The notes below the pieces were generated by a model. The model made no database searches. It was given only the letters and a program-made list of their open reading frames with translations, and was not told the DNA's origin. Position numbers and translations under genes: made by a program. DNA of 64,000 nucleotides from Acidaminococcus timonensis (GTDB taxonomy: Bacteria > Bacillota > Negativicutes > Acidaminococcales > Acidaminococcaceae), in the NCBI RefSeq assembly GCF_900106585.1, contig NZ_FNWH01000006.1, forward strand, positions 620,001-684,000. The letters run 5' to 3'. Below are positions 49,742-58,627 of this stretch, piece by piece. Every line of letters begins with the position of its first letter. Within the stretch, counting starts at the first letter, position 1.

Positions 49742-52669
49742 ATGGAACTGACTGTCCATAGCCAACACCATGGATTCACCGTCGATCGGGTGACTGAGCT
49801 GCCCGATATCGGCGCTACTGCCTATGAAATGACCCACGACAAGAGCGGGGCCCATCTGTTCTACCTGGCCACGAAGGACGACAACAAAGTCTTTACCATC
49901 GGCTTCCGTACCCCCAGCCAGGATGATACCGGCGTGGCCCACATCACGGAACATTCCGTCCTGTGCGGCAGCCGCAAATACAAACTGAAGGAACCGTTCG
50001 TGGAACTGGTGAAAGGGTCCCTGAACACGTTCCTGAATGCCATGACCTACACGGACAAGACCGTATATCCGGTGGCCAGCCGCAACGACAAGGACTTCCG
50101 CAATCTGGTGGATGTGTACCTGGATGCGGTATTCTACCCCCTGATTGCCGAAAATCCCTTTACCCTGCGCCAGGAGGGCTGGCACTATGAACTGGGAGCC
50201 GGCGAGGACAAGCCCCTGGTGTACAACGGAGTGGTGTACAATGAAATGAAGGGGGTGTATTCCTCCCCGGATGCCATCGAAGAACACGAAATCTGCAAGG
50301 CCCTGTTCCCGGACAGCCCCTACCGATTTGAATCCGGTGGCCTGCCCAGTGCCATCCCCGGTCTGACCCAGGAAGGGTTCGTGGCCTTCCACAAAAAGTA
50401 CTACAGCCCGGAAAACAGCTATATCTACCTGTACGGTGACATGGATATCGATGACTACCTGGATTACTTCGACCGGGAATACCTGAGTGCCTTCCCGAAG
50501 ACCGGTACCCTGAAGGTGGATATCCCCCTGCAGGCTCCCTTCGACCAGACGAAGGAAGTGAAGGCCACGTATCCGGTGCCCGTGGGTTCTGACACGAAGC
50601 ATAAGACGTACCTGTCCATGAACATCGTAGTGGGCAGCGCCCTGGACCAGAAGCGGATCATGGCCCTGAAGCTCTTGACCCACGTGCTGCTGGACGGCAA
50701 CAACGCCCCCCTGCGGCTGGCCCTGCTGCGGGCCGGCATCGGGTCCGACGTGTCCGGCAGCCTGAACGGCTCCCAGCTGCAGCCCGTGTTCACCGTGGAA
50801 GTGAGCGGAGCTGACCCTGAAAAGGAAGACGAATTCGTAAAGGTGGTCTACCGCACCCTGCAGGATCTGTCCCGGAACAAGATTCCCCGCCGTCTTCTGG
50901 AAGCGGAACTGAATTCTGAAGAATTCAAGATGCGGGAAGCCGATTTCAACATCTATCCCAAAGGCCTGATCTATGGTCTGAACGTAATGGAGACCTGGCT
51001 GTATGGCGGCGATCCCACCACCTGCCTGCAATTCACCCAGTGCCTGGACTTTTTGCGGGACGCCATCGACAAGGGCTATTACGAACAGCTCATCGAGACA
51101 GTGCTGCTGGACAATACCCACAAGTGCCTGCTGACCCTGACTCCGGAACCGGGCAAGGAAGAAAAGGAGGCGGAAGCCGCCAAAGAGAAGATGGCGGCCC
51201 TGAAAGCCACCTTCAGCCAGGAGAAACTGGAGGAAGTGGGGAAAATCGCCGACGAGCTCCACGCCCGGCAGGCTGCTCCGGACAGTCCGGAAGCATTGGC
51301 GTCCATTCCCCTTCTGAAGCGCTCTGACATCACCCGGAAGAACGATTACGAACATCCCCAGGTGACGAAAGAGGGGAAGCATACGAACCTGTACCTGGAG
51401 CAGTTCACCAACAAGATCGCCTACTTCGACTGGTGCTTCGACATGACCGGTGTACCGGAGGATCTGCTGTGCTACGCCTACCTGCTCACCGACGTATTGG
51501 GCAAGGTGGATACGGATGACTATTCCTATGAGGAACTGACCACCCTGAGCGATCTGTACCTGGGCGGACTGAACTTCGAAGTGAAGCCCTATGCCCTGTA
51601 CAACGACACCAACACCTACCACAATGTGTTCAAGGTATCCGCCAAGGTACTGGAAAAGAACGAGGATAAACTGTTCCAGATCCTGGAAAGTATTGCCCTG
51701 CGCAGCCATGTAGGGGACAAAAAGCGGCTGAAGGAAATCGTCAGCGAAGTGAAGACGGACTGGGACAACAACTTCTTTGCCCGGGGCATGACCGTGGCCA
51801 CCATCCGGCTGACCAGCTACTTCTCCCGCAGTGGGCGCAGCCTGGAACACGACCAGCTGACCTACTACAAGTTCCTGCAGGATCTGTGGGCCCACTTTGA
51901 CGAGAAAGTCGATGCGGTGGCAGAGAAACTGCAGCTGCTGCTGCCGGCCTTCTTCCACCAGGATGAACAGATGGCTTCCCTGAGCTGTGAAAAGAACATG
52001 GAAGCTGCGGCCCGCAGCCGGATGGACGCTTTTGTGGCCCGGCTGCCCCACAGCCCCTATGCGGGCAAATCCATGCCGGAACTGCCGGCGGGAGACATCA
52101 ACGAAGGCATCACCACCAGCGGCAAGGTCCAGTACGTGCTGGCCGGGGGGAACTTCCGGGATCACGGATACGCATACACCGGGGCCATGAAGGTGCTGGA
52201 GACCATCCTGCGCTATGGCTACCTGTGGACGAAGATCCGGGTCCAGGGCGGTGCCTACGGGGCCGGTACCCGGTTCGATCCCAGCGGGGTGATGTATCTT
52301 TCCAGCTACCGGGATCCCAAACTGGCGGAAAGCCTGCAGGCCTACCGGGATCTGCCCGCCTATCTGGAGACCTTCAAAGCCTCTGACCGGGAAATGACCA
52401 AGTACGTGATTGGGACCATCAGCCTGGTGGACACGCCGCTGACTCCGGCCATGCACCTGGAAAAAGCCATCACCACCGTGCAGAAACAGCTGCCGGAAGC
52501 CCTGGCCCAGAAGAAACGGGATCAGATCATCGACTGCAGTGTGGAGGACATCCGGGCCCTGGCACCGCTGGTACGGGATGTGCTGGCAGATGGCTATTTG
52601 TGCGTGGTAGGCGGACAGACCAAGATCGAAGAGAACAGAGATCTGTTTCACAGGATCCTGAAGGCCTGA
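49742..52669 (+). CDS. M16C metallopeptidase (presequence protease-like)
   Basis: 975 residues, two-halved M16 peptidase. The zinc-binding inverted motif HxxEH appears as HITEHSVLCGSRKY near 62-66, with the distal Glu in NEMKGVY near 165-171. The long helical middle (about 450-520) joins two halves. This is the M16C branch (PreP, HypA, CYM1-like), which degrades short peptides; in bacteria its role is not settled. Cytosolic, without signal peptide. Full length compared with the family. Confidence 0.92.
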   Translation: MELTVHSQHHGFTVDRVTELPDIGATAYEMTHDKSGAHLFYLATKDDNKVFTIGFRTPSQDDTGVAHITEHSVLCGSRKYKLKEPFVELVKGSLNTFLNAMTYTDKTVYPVASRNDKDFRNLVDVYLDAVFYPLIAENPFTLRQEGWHYELGAGEDKPLVYNGVVYNEMKGVYSSPDAIEEHEICKALFPDSPYRFESGGLPSAIPGLTQEGFVAFHKKYYSPENSYIYLYGDMDIDDYLDYFDREYLSAFPKTGTLKVDIPLQAPFDQTKEVKATYPVPVGSDTKHKTYLSMNIVVGSALDQKRIMALKLLTHVLLDGNNAPLRLALLRAGIGSDVSGSLNGSQLQPVFTVEVSGADPEKEDEFVKVVYRTLQDLSRNKIPRRLLEAELNSEEFKMREADFNIYPKGLIYGLNVMETWLYGGDPTTCLQFTQCLDFLRDAIDKGYYEQLIETVLLDNTHKCLLTLTPEPGKEEKEAEAAKEKMAALKATFSQEKLEEVGKIADELHARQAAPDSPEALASIPLLKRSDITRKNDYEHPQVTKEGKHTNLYLEQFTNKIAYFDWCFDMTGVPEDLLCYAYLLTDVLGKVDTDDYSYEELTTLSDLYLGGLNFEVKPYALYNDTNTYHNVFKVSAKVLEKNEDKLFQILESIALRSHVGDKKRLKEIVSEVKTDWDNNFFARGMTVATIRLTSYFSRSGRSLEHDQLTYYKFLQDLWAHFDEKVDAVAEKLQLLLPAFFHQDEQMASLSCEKNMEAAARSRMDAFVARLPHSPYAGKSMPELPAGDINEGITTSGKVQYVLAGGNFRDHGYAYTGAMKVLETILRYGYLWTKIRVQGGAYGAGTRFDPSGVMYLSSYRDPKLAESLQAYRDLPAYLETFKASDREMTKYVIGTISLVDTPLTPAMHLEKAITTVQKQLPEALAQKKRDQIIDCSVEDIRALAPLVRDVLADGYLCVVGGQTKIEENRDLFHRILKA

Positions 52670-52670
52670 C

Positions 52671-52823
52671 ATGGACAGGGAAAAGCCCATCAAATTGACG
52701 AAAAAAGAGATCCAGCTGTTCAGCACTTACGGGTGCATGGTAGTCAATACCGTGGACAGCGACGAAAAGGATCAGGATACAAAGGAGGAAGAACATGGAT
52801 CTGGAGATGGAGTTCATCCGTAA
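52671..52823 (+). CDS. Small charged ORF before DAHP synthase
   Basis: 50 residues, starting two bases after the M16C stop, reading MDREKPIKLTKKEIQLF and an acidic tail. It overlaps the start of the DAHP synthase gene by 29 bases in another frame. It has no recognised family and only a weak ribosome-binding site. It might be a leader-like ORF affecting translation of the next gene. Confidence 0.35.
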   Translation: MDREKPIKLTKKEIQLFSTYGCMVVNTVDSDEKDQDTKEEEHGSGDGVHP

Positions 52824-53835
52824 AATGCCCTCTCCCCAGGAACTCAGGATGGAGCATCCTGTGGAACCGGCCATTTACGAAACCAAGCGGCGCCGGGATG
52901 CGGAAATCCGCGACATCCTGACCGGCAGGGACAACCGGTTCCTGCTGATCATCGGCCCCTGCTCCGCCGATAACGAAGAGGCTGTGGTGGATTACTGCCA
53001 CCGGCTGGCCAAAGTACAGGAACAGGTGAAGGACACCCTGTACATCATCCCCCGGGTATATACCAACAAACCCCGGACCATTGGGGTGGGGTACAAGGGG
53101 ATGCTGCATCAGCCCGACCCGGAAGGGAAGGAAGATATGCTGGCCGGCATCATCGCCTGCCGGGATATGCACGTGCGGGTGATCCGGGAAACCGGCTTCA
53201 CCTGTGCGGAAGAGATCCTGTATCCGGAAAACCACCGGTACCTGTCCGATCTGGTGAGCTATGCTGCCATCGGAGCCCGGTCCGTGGAAGACCAGCTGCA
53301 CCGGATGATCGCCAGCGGCGTGGGCATCCCTGTGGGCATGAAGAATCCCACCAGCGGCGACATTTCCGTCATGCTGAACTCCATTGCGGCAGCCCAGCAT
53401 GAACAGCAGTTCCTGTTCCGGGGCTGGGAAGTACGGACCCGGGGCAACCTCCTGGCCCATGCCATCCTGCGGGGGTATGTGGACAAGTTCGGCAAGAGCC
53501 TGCCCAACTACCATTACGAAGACCTGGTGCGGCTGAACGAAGAATACGCCAAACGGGACCTGCAGAATCCGGCTGTGGTCATCGACGCCAATCATGCCAA
53601 TTCCGGCAAGAAGTACCTGGAGCAGATCCGGATCGCCAACGACGTGCTGTACAGCCGCCACATGAACCCGGACCTGAAGAAGCTGGTGAAGGGCATCATG
53701 ATTGAAAGCTACATCGAAGACGGCAACCAGAAGATCGGGGAAGGGGTCTATGGCAAGTCCATCACCGACCCGTGCCTTGGCTGGGAAAAGACGGAAGCCC
53801 TGATTCTGGAGCTGGCCGGCCGCGTAGATTACTGA
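52795..53835 (+). CDS. aroF: 3-deoxy-7-phosphoheptulonate synthase (type I, AroG-like)
   Basis: 346 residues; catalyses condensation of PEP and erythrose 4-phosphate, first step of the shikimate pathway. Typical type I sequences: LLIIGPCSADNEEAVVDYC near 45, PRVYTNKPRTIGVGYKG, GARSVEDQLHRMIASG, PVGMKNPTSGD, VVIDANHANSGKK near 262 and the C-terminal GKSITDPCLGWEKTE. All PEP and metal-binding residues look present. The N-terminal extension is short. A separate ACT-domain gene follows 14 bases after and may supply feedback control. Confidence 0.93.
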   Translation: MDLEMEFIRKMPSPQELRMEHPVEPAIYETKRRRDAEIRDILTGRDNRFLLIIGPCSADNEEAVVDYCHRLAKVQEQVKDTLYIIPRVYTNKPRTIGVGYKGMLHQPDPEGKEDMLAGIIACRDMHVRVIRETGFTCAEEILYPENHRYLSDLVSYAAIGARSVEDQLHRMIASGVGIPVGMKNPTSGDISVMLNSIAAAQHEQQFLFRGWEVRTRGNLLAHAILRGYVDKFGKSLPNYHYEDLVRLNEEYAKRDLQNPAVVIDANHANSGKKYLEQIRIANDVLYSRHMNPDLKKLVKGIMIESYIEDGNQKIGEGVYGKSITDPCLGWEKTEALILELAGRVDY

Positions 53836-53849
53836 GGGAGGAACACACC

Positions 53850-54263
53850 ATGCTGAAACAGATTTCGCTTTTTGCTGCGAACCATAAAGGCGCCCTGGGC
53901 AAGATCACCAATGCCCTGGCCAAAGAGCACATCAACATCTATACCATGCTGGCCACCGACAGCGCCGAATTCGGAATCATCCGCCTGATCCTGGACAAAC
54001 CCGACAAGGGCCTGGAAGTGCTGAAGAACGCCGGCTATCAGTGCCGCATCGACTATGTGACCGCCGTGGATATGGGCAGCGACACCCCGGGCACCCTGGA
54101 CAAGATCCTGACCCATCTGAGCCAGGCCAACGTGTTCGTGCGGTACCTGTACATCTCCTTTGACCGGAAAACCAGCAGCCCCATCGTGGTGCTGAAAACC
54201 GACGAACCCGAGACAGAAACCTTCCTGAAGGGAAAGGGATATACCCTGCTGGACCGGTTCTGA
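53850..54263 (+). CDS. ACT-domain protein
   Basis: 137 residues with two ACT domains in tandem: the first at about 1-70 (ISLFAANHKGALGKITNALAKEHINI), the second at about 70-137. ACT domains bind amino acids. It starts after GGGAGGAACACACC and lies downstream of DAHP synthase with a common transcript, so it may be a stand-alone regulator of that enzyme or of its transcript. Terminated by a strong hairpin. Confidence 0.82.
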   Translation: MLKQISLFAANHKGALGKITNALAKEHINIYTMLATDSAEFGIIRLILDKPDKGLEVLKNAGYQCRIDYVTAVDMGSDTPGTLDKILTHLSQANVFVRYLYISFDRKTSSPIVVLKTDEPETETFLKGKGYTLLDRF

Positions 54264-54294
54264 GGAAAAGAGGGGACACAACGTAAAAAGAAAA

Positions 54295-54330
54295 GGCGCT
54301 GTGAAAAAATCATCCACAGCGCCTTTATTT
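54295..54330 (+). terminator. Terminator after ACT gene
   Basis: GGCGCTGTG / CACAGCGCC nine-bp stem, T-rich end; the A run on the 5-prime side suggests function in both directions. Confidence 0.82.
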
Positions 54331-54349
54331 CGTTAGCGTCAGCTGGCTT

Positions 54350-54378
54350 CCATCGGCTAGTCACTAGAGACTAGTGAC
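54350..54378. repeat. Dispersed intergenic repeat, partial inverted copy C
   Basis: Read on the minus strand it matches the GTCACTAGTCTCTAG and CCGATGG parts of copies A and B, with a six-base deletion between them. It contains a palindrome TCACTAG AGA CTAGTGA. Confidence 0.65.
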
Positions 54379-54416
54379 GGGGTGTGAAAAAGTATTTTTT
54401 CACACCCCCTTTTTTT
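54379..54416. terminator. Bidirectional terminator between convergent genes
   Basis: GGGGTGTGAAAAA / TTTTTTCACACCCC, 13-bp stem with A run before and T run after, eight bases from the end of the minus-strand gene. Confidence 0.85.
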
Positions 54417-54424
54417 GATGCCTT

Positions 54425-55468
54425 TTACAGGGTCAGGGCAAAGATCTTGATTTCCACCAGTTTGGTCTGGGCATTCCGTACATAGGCCAGGATCCCCAGG
54501 GTCTTTCCGTCCATGGGAGCCAGCCGGGCCACATTCAGGTTGTCGCCCAGCACTTTGGAACTGTTCAGGTTCCCCAGGTACTTCCCGTCCAGGGTCCAGA
54601 ACTTCAGGGTGAACCCGTCGGCCACCACCAGATAGTTGTCCAGTACGGCCATGTCGATCAGGTTGTAGATGGAATCCTTATCGGTCTGGATGGGGCTGCC
54701 GAAGCTTTTCAGCAGTTTCCCCTGGGGGGTGAACGCATCCACCATGAACAGCCCGTTGGGCTTGATCCGCCCACCGGCGTAGATGGTTCCCTTGCCGGTG
54801 ACCCGCACCTGGGTCAGCCCGCCGGTGAAAGGCTTTTTCCGGTTGTGCAGGAAGGAGGGCTTGTTCTGCTCGAAGGCCCCGTCCTTGTACACTGCCAGGG
54901 TGAAGTTGTCGTTGCCGTACAGATAGCCCTGGCTGTAGTCCGGCAGGAATTCCACCCTGGTGGCCGTGGTATTGCCCTTCAGGCTGATGATGTCGTTGCC
55001 GTCCCGCAGGGTGTGCATCCCTTTCTTCACATACACCACATCGTTGTTTTGGGCGATGTTCACGCTGAGCACCATCTTATCCCGGATGGTCTCCGTGCCC
55101 TTGTTCCCGAAGCTGCGCAACGGGTACAAACTGCCGTCCCGGTTGGTGAAGGCCTGGACCGCGGTGGTTTCCCCGTCCTGGCTGCGCAGGGCCAGGTAGA
55201 ACCTGCTGTGATCCCGGATGAGGAAGCCCAGGATCTTGTCCACGTCGTAGCTTGTCAGCTCCGGGGTGTTCAGCCGCTGCAGTTTCATGCTGGTCTTGCC
55301 CAGCTCCACAGTCTGCACAGGCTGGGGCTTCAGATGGATGATCCGCAGCTGGATCTCCGTCCGGTAATTATACGCCGCAATCCCCACCATCACCAGTACT
55401 GTCAGCAGCAGGAACAGTACCTTGTGGGAGAAGCGGTGTTTCTTTTTTTGTTTCTCTGTTTCTGGCAA
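54425..55468 (-). CDS. Membrane-anchored beta-propeller-like protein
   Basis: 347 residues if read from the TTG at 55468, which has AAAGGAGG nine bases upstream; a longer start (ATG at 55492) would place that site inside the gene. N-terminal cytosolic basic stretch, one membrane span (VLFLLLTVLVMVGIAAY), then a periplasmic domain with repeated strands such as GNDNFTLAVYKDGAFEQ, GLFMVDAFTPQGKLLKSFG and LVVADGFTLKFWTLDGKYLG, the style of a beta-propeller (WD/NHL-like). The only convincing minus-strand gene of the window. No assigned function. Confidence 0.75.
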   Translation of the reverse strand: MPETEKQKKKHRFSHKVLFLLLTVLVMVGIAAYNYRTEIQLRIIHLKPQPVQTVELGKTSMKLQRLNTPELTSYDVDKILGFLIRDHSRFYLALRSQDGETTAVQAFTNRDGSLYPLRSFGNKGTETIRDKMVLSVNIAQNNDVVYVKKGMHTLRDGNDIISLKGNTTATRVEFLPDYSQGYLYGNDNFTLAVYKDGAFEQNKPSFLHNRKKPFTGGLTQVRVTGKGTIYAGGRIKPNGLFMVDAFTPQGKLLKSFGSPIQTDKDSIYNLIDMAVLDNYLVVADGFTLKFWTLDGKYLGNLNSSKVLGDNLNVARLAPMDGKTLGILAYVRNAQTKLVEIKIFALTL

Positions 55469-55606
55469 AACAGCCGACCTCCTTTGGCTCATTGTTTCTA
55501 GTATACCATAAGCCACGGCCGGGAGGCCAGTGACTGGCGGCCAAATGCAAAATACGCTACAATAAAAGAAGTGTGAACGGAATTTTCAGAAGAAAGGATG
55601 GTTGCC

Positions 55607-58600
55607 ATGAGTGGTACGCTGTATTCCCTGCCCCTGGGAGGGTCCATGGAGGGACCCTTTCTGGAGGAGGCCCATAAGCGGCCGTATGGGGACACCCTGT
55701 TCCTGGTGCCCAATCGGTTCTATCTCCAGCGGATCCGGCAGAATCGGGCCAATGCCATCAGCATCGATAAACTGCCCCGGGAGATCCTGCGGGCCAACGA
55801 CCGGCTGGGCCAGGTCCGGAGCGTCACCCGTCCAGCCCAGAAAAAATTATTGGAACACGCCCTGCAGTATCTGGAAAAGAAGGGGAACCTGACCTATTTC
55901 GGGTCGCTGAAGGAACGGACCGGGTTCCGGGACAACCTGCTGGCCCTTTTCGATGAATTCACCCGGGCAGGACTGGACTGGAAGACGTTCCATGAAGCCC
56001 TGCAGGCCTGGGGGCGTACAGGGACTCCGAAAGAAAAGGACCTGGAACTGGATCAGCTCTATACCCTCTATACGTTCCAATTGCAGGAGCAGCACCTGCT
56101 GGACCTGAGCCAGCTGTACGCCCGGGCGGCGGAGGTGCTGGAGGAAGAGGGGGCCAGGGTGCCCTGGAAACAGTGCTTCTTCCTGGCGTTCTACCAGTTC
56201 GACCCAGTGCAGCTGCAGCTGGTGAAGGCCCTGGCCCGGAAATGCGACGTGGCCGTGGCGGTGTTCTACGACCCCCGGCGTCCCGAGCTGTCGGCGGCTA
56301 CGGAAAAGATCCACAGCGACCTGCAGGGAGCCGGCTTCACCGAAGTGAAAGGGGAGACCCGGCGCAACCTGCCGGAGGATCTGGCGGCCTTTGACGGAAG
56401 GTGGAACCCGGGGATCCGGTGGGGAAACCCGGCCTCCTCCATCCACCTGGGGGAAGGGGGCAGTCCCGAAACGGAGCTCCGCCTGGCCTTGACCTCCATG
56501 AAAGAAAAGCTCCAGAACGGGGCCAGCCCGGAGGATTTCGTGGTGATCGTGCGGAAAATGGCCGATTACCAGGGACTGGTGCGGTCCTTTGCCCAGTATG
56601 ACATCCCCTGTCGGCTGCCCCAGGTGACAGGCCTGGCGGGCCAGCCTCTGCCGGACTTTTTGACGAAGCTGCTGGCGGTGGTCACGGACCGGGAGAACCT
56701 GGCCAAATGGCAGGACCTGCTGCGCTGCACGCTGATGGCCGACCTGTTCGGCGTGGACCGGGACGCCCTGGAAGAGGAATATACCCGGACGTACTTCCCT
56801 TCGGCGGACGACTATCGTTTCTATTTGAAAAAAGGCGTTGTGGCGGAGGCATTCTGGACGCTGCTGGACTTTTTCCAGAAGGACCATACGCCGAAGGAGT
56901 GGCAGGCCGGCCTGCAGCAGCTGCTGGAAGACTGGCAGCTGCCCAAAGCCTGGGGCGAACGCTACCGGGCCGGGCAGTCGGACCTGCTGCAGGGCAAGGT
57001 GCTGGGGCAGACGGTGGACTTTGTGGTAAAGACCCTGCAGGAACTGGTGAAGAGCCTGGAGCAGTGCGGCGAAGCGGATCAACCCTTTTCCCCGAAAGAA
57101 TTCCAGACGTTCTGGCAGGAGTCCCTGCAGGGCAAGACCCTGCCCCTCAGCCAGGGCGATCCCCGGGGTGTACGGGTGCTGGAGGCCGGTTCCGTGGAAG
57201 GGGTGGATTTCCCCTATGTGTACATTTTGGGCCTGCGGGAGGGACTGTTCCCCCAGGTGAAGCGGGAAAGCTGGCTGTACAGCGACAAGGAGCGGGCCAT
57301 GCTGAATACCCTGGGGGTGGAACTGTCCCTGACGGCCCGGGCCCTGGAGACGGACCGGTACTTCTTTGGTTCCGCGGTGGCCCTGGCCACAAAGGAACTG
57401 TACCTGAGCTGGTATCGGGACGAGGAAGGGGGACCCAGCTCGTACATCCAGGAGCTGGAGAATTTCTATGCTCCGGACAGCCTGCCGGTGACCATATACC
57501 AGGACGGGCCGGACACCTGTGCCAGCAAGCCCCTGCTGGTGAACCTGCTGGCAGAGCAGCCCTGTCTGGGCCCTGAAGAGGAGGATTTTCTGCTGGACGC
57601 TGTGGGCCGGGATTTCCCGGACCGGTGCCGGACGGTGACGGCCCGCTGGGAGAAAACGTGCGGCCCCTGGAACGGACAGGTGGACCCCAAACCCATCCGC
57701 CAGCTGCAGCGGCCTCTGCACCTTTCAGCCAGCAGCCTGGACGAGTATCTGCAGTGCCCCTTTGCCATGCTGGTGGGCCGGTTGTGGAAACTGCAGCCCT
57801 GGCAGGACCGGACAGCCTGGCCCACCCCCGATGTGGTGGGGAATCTGCTGCACCAGACCCTGGCGGCGTTTCTGGGGAACCATCTGGACCAGTCCCTGGC
57901 AGACCTGCCGGAAAAGCAGCTGCAGCAGGAACTGAAAGACATCTACGAAGCCAGCTTCCAGAAACTGGTGGAAGACGGACTGATTCCCCAAAGCCCGCTG
58001 CTTTCCCACATCCGCAAGGTGTATGGGACCATGCTGTCCATCTGGCTGCATAAGGAAGCAGGCTACCAGCAGCAGGACGGGCTGGAACTGCGGCCCCACC
58101 ACCTGGAATGGGCCTTTGGACGCAAGGGCAGTCCCTGGCCGGCTCTCATCCGGGAGGTGGACGGGGAAAAGGTCTACTTCTCCGGCCAGATCGACCGGAT
58201 CGACAAGAACGGGGATGCGGTTGCGGTGCTGGACTACAAGAGCGGCCAGCCTCCCACAGGCGGCGACCTGACCCGGGGCCGGGTGGTGCAGCTGCCCCTG
58301 TATATGGACGCCCTGGAACAACTGGGGCATGTATCCCGGGAAAAGATCCTGGGCGGAGGCTACTGCGCCCTGAAGACGGGCGAGCGCACCGGAGGCCTGT
58401 GGAATCCGGTGGTGAAGGACAGGCAGCCCTGGATGAAGCGGAAACGGCCGGCGGATCTGGCCACGGTGGAGGCTGCCGCGGAAGTATCCATCACGAAGGT
58501 GGTGCAGGGGCTCCGGCAGGGAGAATTTCCCGCCAGCCCCAGCGGTACCTGTCCGGACTGGTGCCCGGCAAAGGATATCTGCCGCATTGCGGAAAACCCC

Positions 58601-58627
58601 AATCTGTTGAAACAGGAGGATGAGTAA
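55607..58627 (+). CDS. addB: ATP-dependent nuclease subunit B
   Basis: 1006 residues, subunit of AddAB, which processes DNA ends for RecA loading. C-terminal nuclease domain with VAVLDYKSGQPPTGG near 868 and the four-Cys Fe-S site: Cys in LQCPFAML near 716 and three in CPDWCPAKDIC near 982-992. The N-terminal P-loop GxxGxGKT of many AddB proteins is not present (LYSLPLGGSMEGPFLEEA instead), so helicase activity is likely only in AddA. Start at 55607 with AGAAAGGA at a good distance. Ends two bases before addA. Confidence 0.92.
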   Translation: MSGTLYSLPLGGSMEGPFLEEAHKRPYGDTLFLVPNRFYLQRIRQNRANAISIDKLPREILRANDRLGQVRSVTRPAQKKLLEHALQYLEKKGNLTYFGSLKERTGFRDNLLALFDEFTRAGLDWKTFHEALQAWGRTGTPKEKDLELDQLYTLYTFQLQEQHLLDLSQLYARAAEVLEEEGARVPWKQCFFLAFYQFDPVQLQLVKALARKCDVAVAVFYDPRRPELSAATEKIHSDLQGAGFTEVKGETRRNLPEDLAAFDGRWNPGIRWGNPASSIHLGEGGSPETELRLALTSMKEKLQNGASPEDFVVIVRKMADYQGLVRSFAQYDIPCRLPQVTGLAGQPLPDFLTKLLAVVTDRENLAKWQDLLRCTLMADLFGVDRDALEEEYTRTYFPSADDYRFYLKKGVVAEAFWTLLDFFQKDHTPKEWQAGLQQLLEDWQLPKAWGERYRAGQSDLLQGKVLGQTVDFVVKTLQELVKSLEQCGEADQPFSPKEFQTFWQESLQGKTLPLSQGDPRGVRVLEAGSVEGVDFPYVYILGLREGLFPQVKRESWLYSDKERAMLNTLGVELSLTARALETDRYFFGSAVALATKELYLSWYRDEEGGPSSYIQELENFYAPDSLPVTIYQDGPDTCASKPLLVNLLAEQPCLGPEEEDFLLDAVGRDFPDRCRTVTARWEKTCGPWNGQVDPKPIRQLQRPLHLSASSLDEYLQCPFAMLVGRLWKLQPWQDRTAWPTPDVVGNLLHQTLAAFLGNHLDQSLADLPEKQLQQELKDIYEASFQKLVEDGLIPQSPLLSHIRKVYGTMLSIWLHKEAGYQQQDGLELRPHHLEWAFGRKGSPWPALIREVDGEKVYFSGQIDRIDKNGDAVAVLDYKSGQPPTGGDLTRGRVVQLPLYMDALEQLGHVSREKILGGGYCALKTGERTGGLWNPVVKDRQPWMKRKRPADLATVEAAAEVSITKVVQGLRQGEFPASPSGTCPDWCPAKDICRIAENPNLLKQEDE

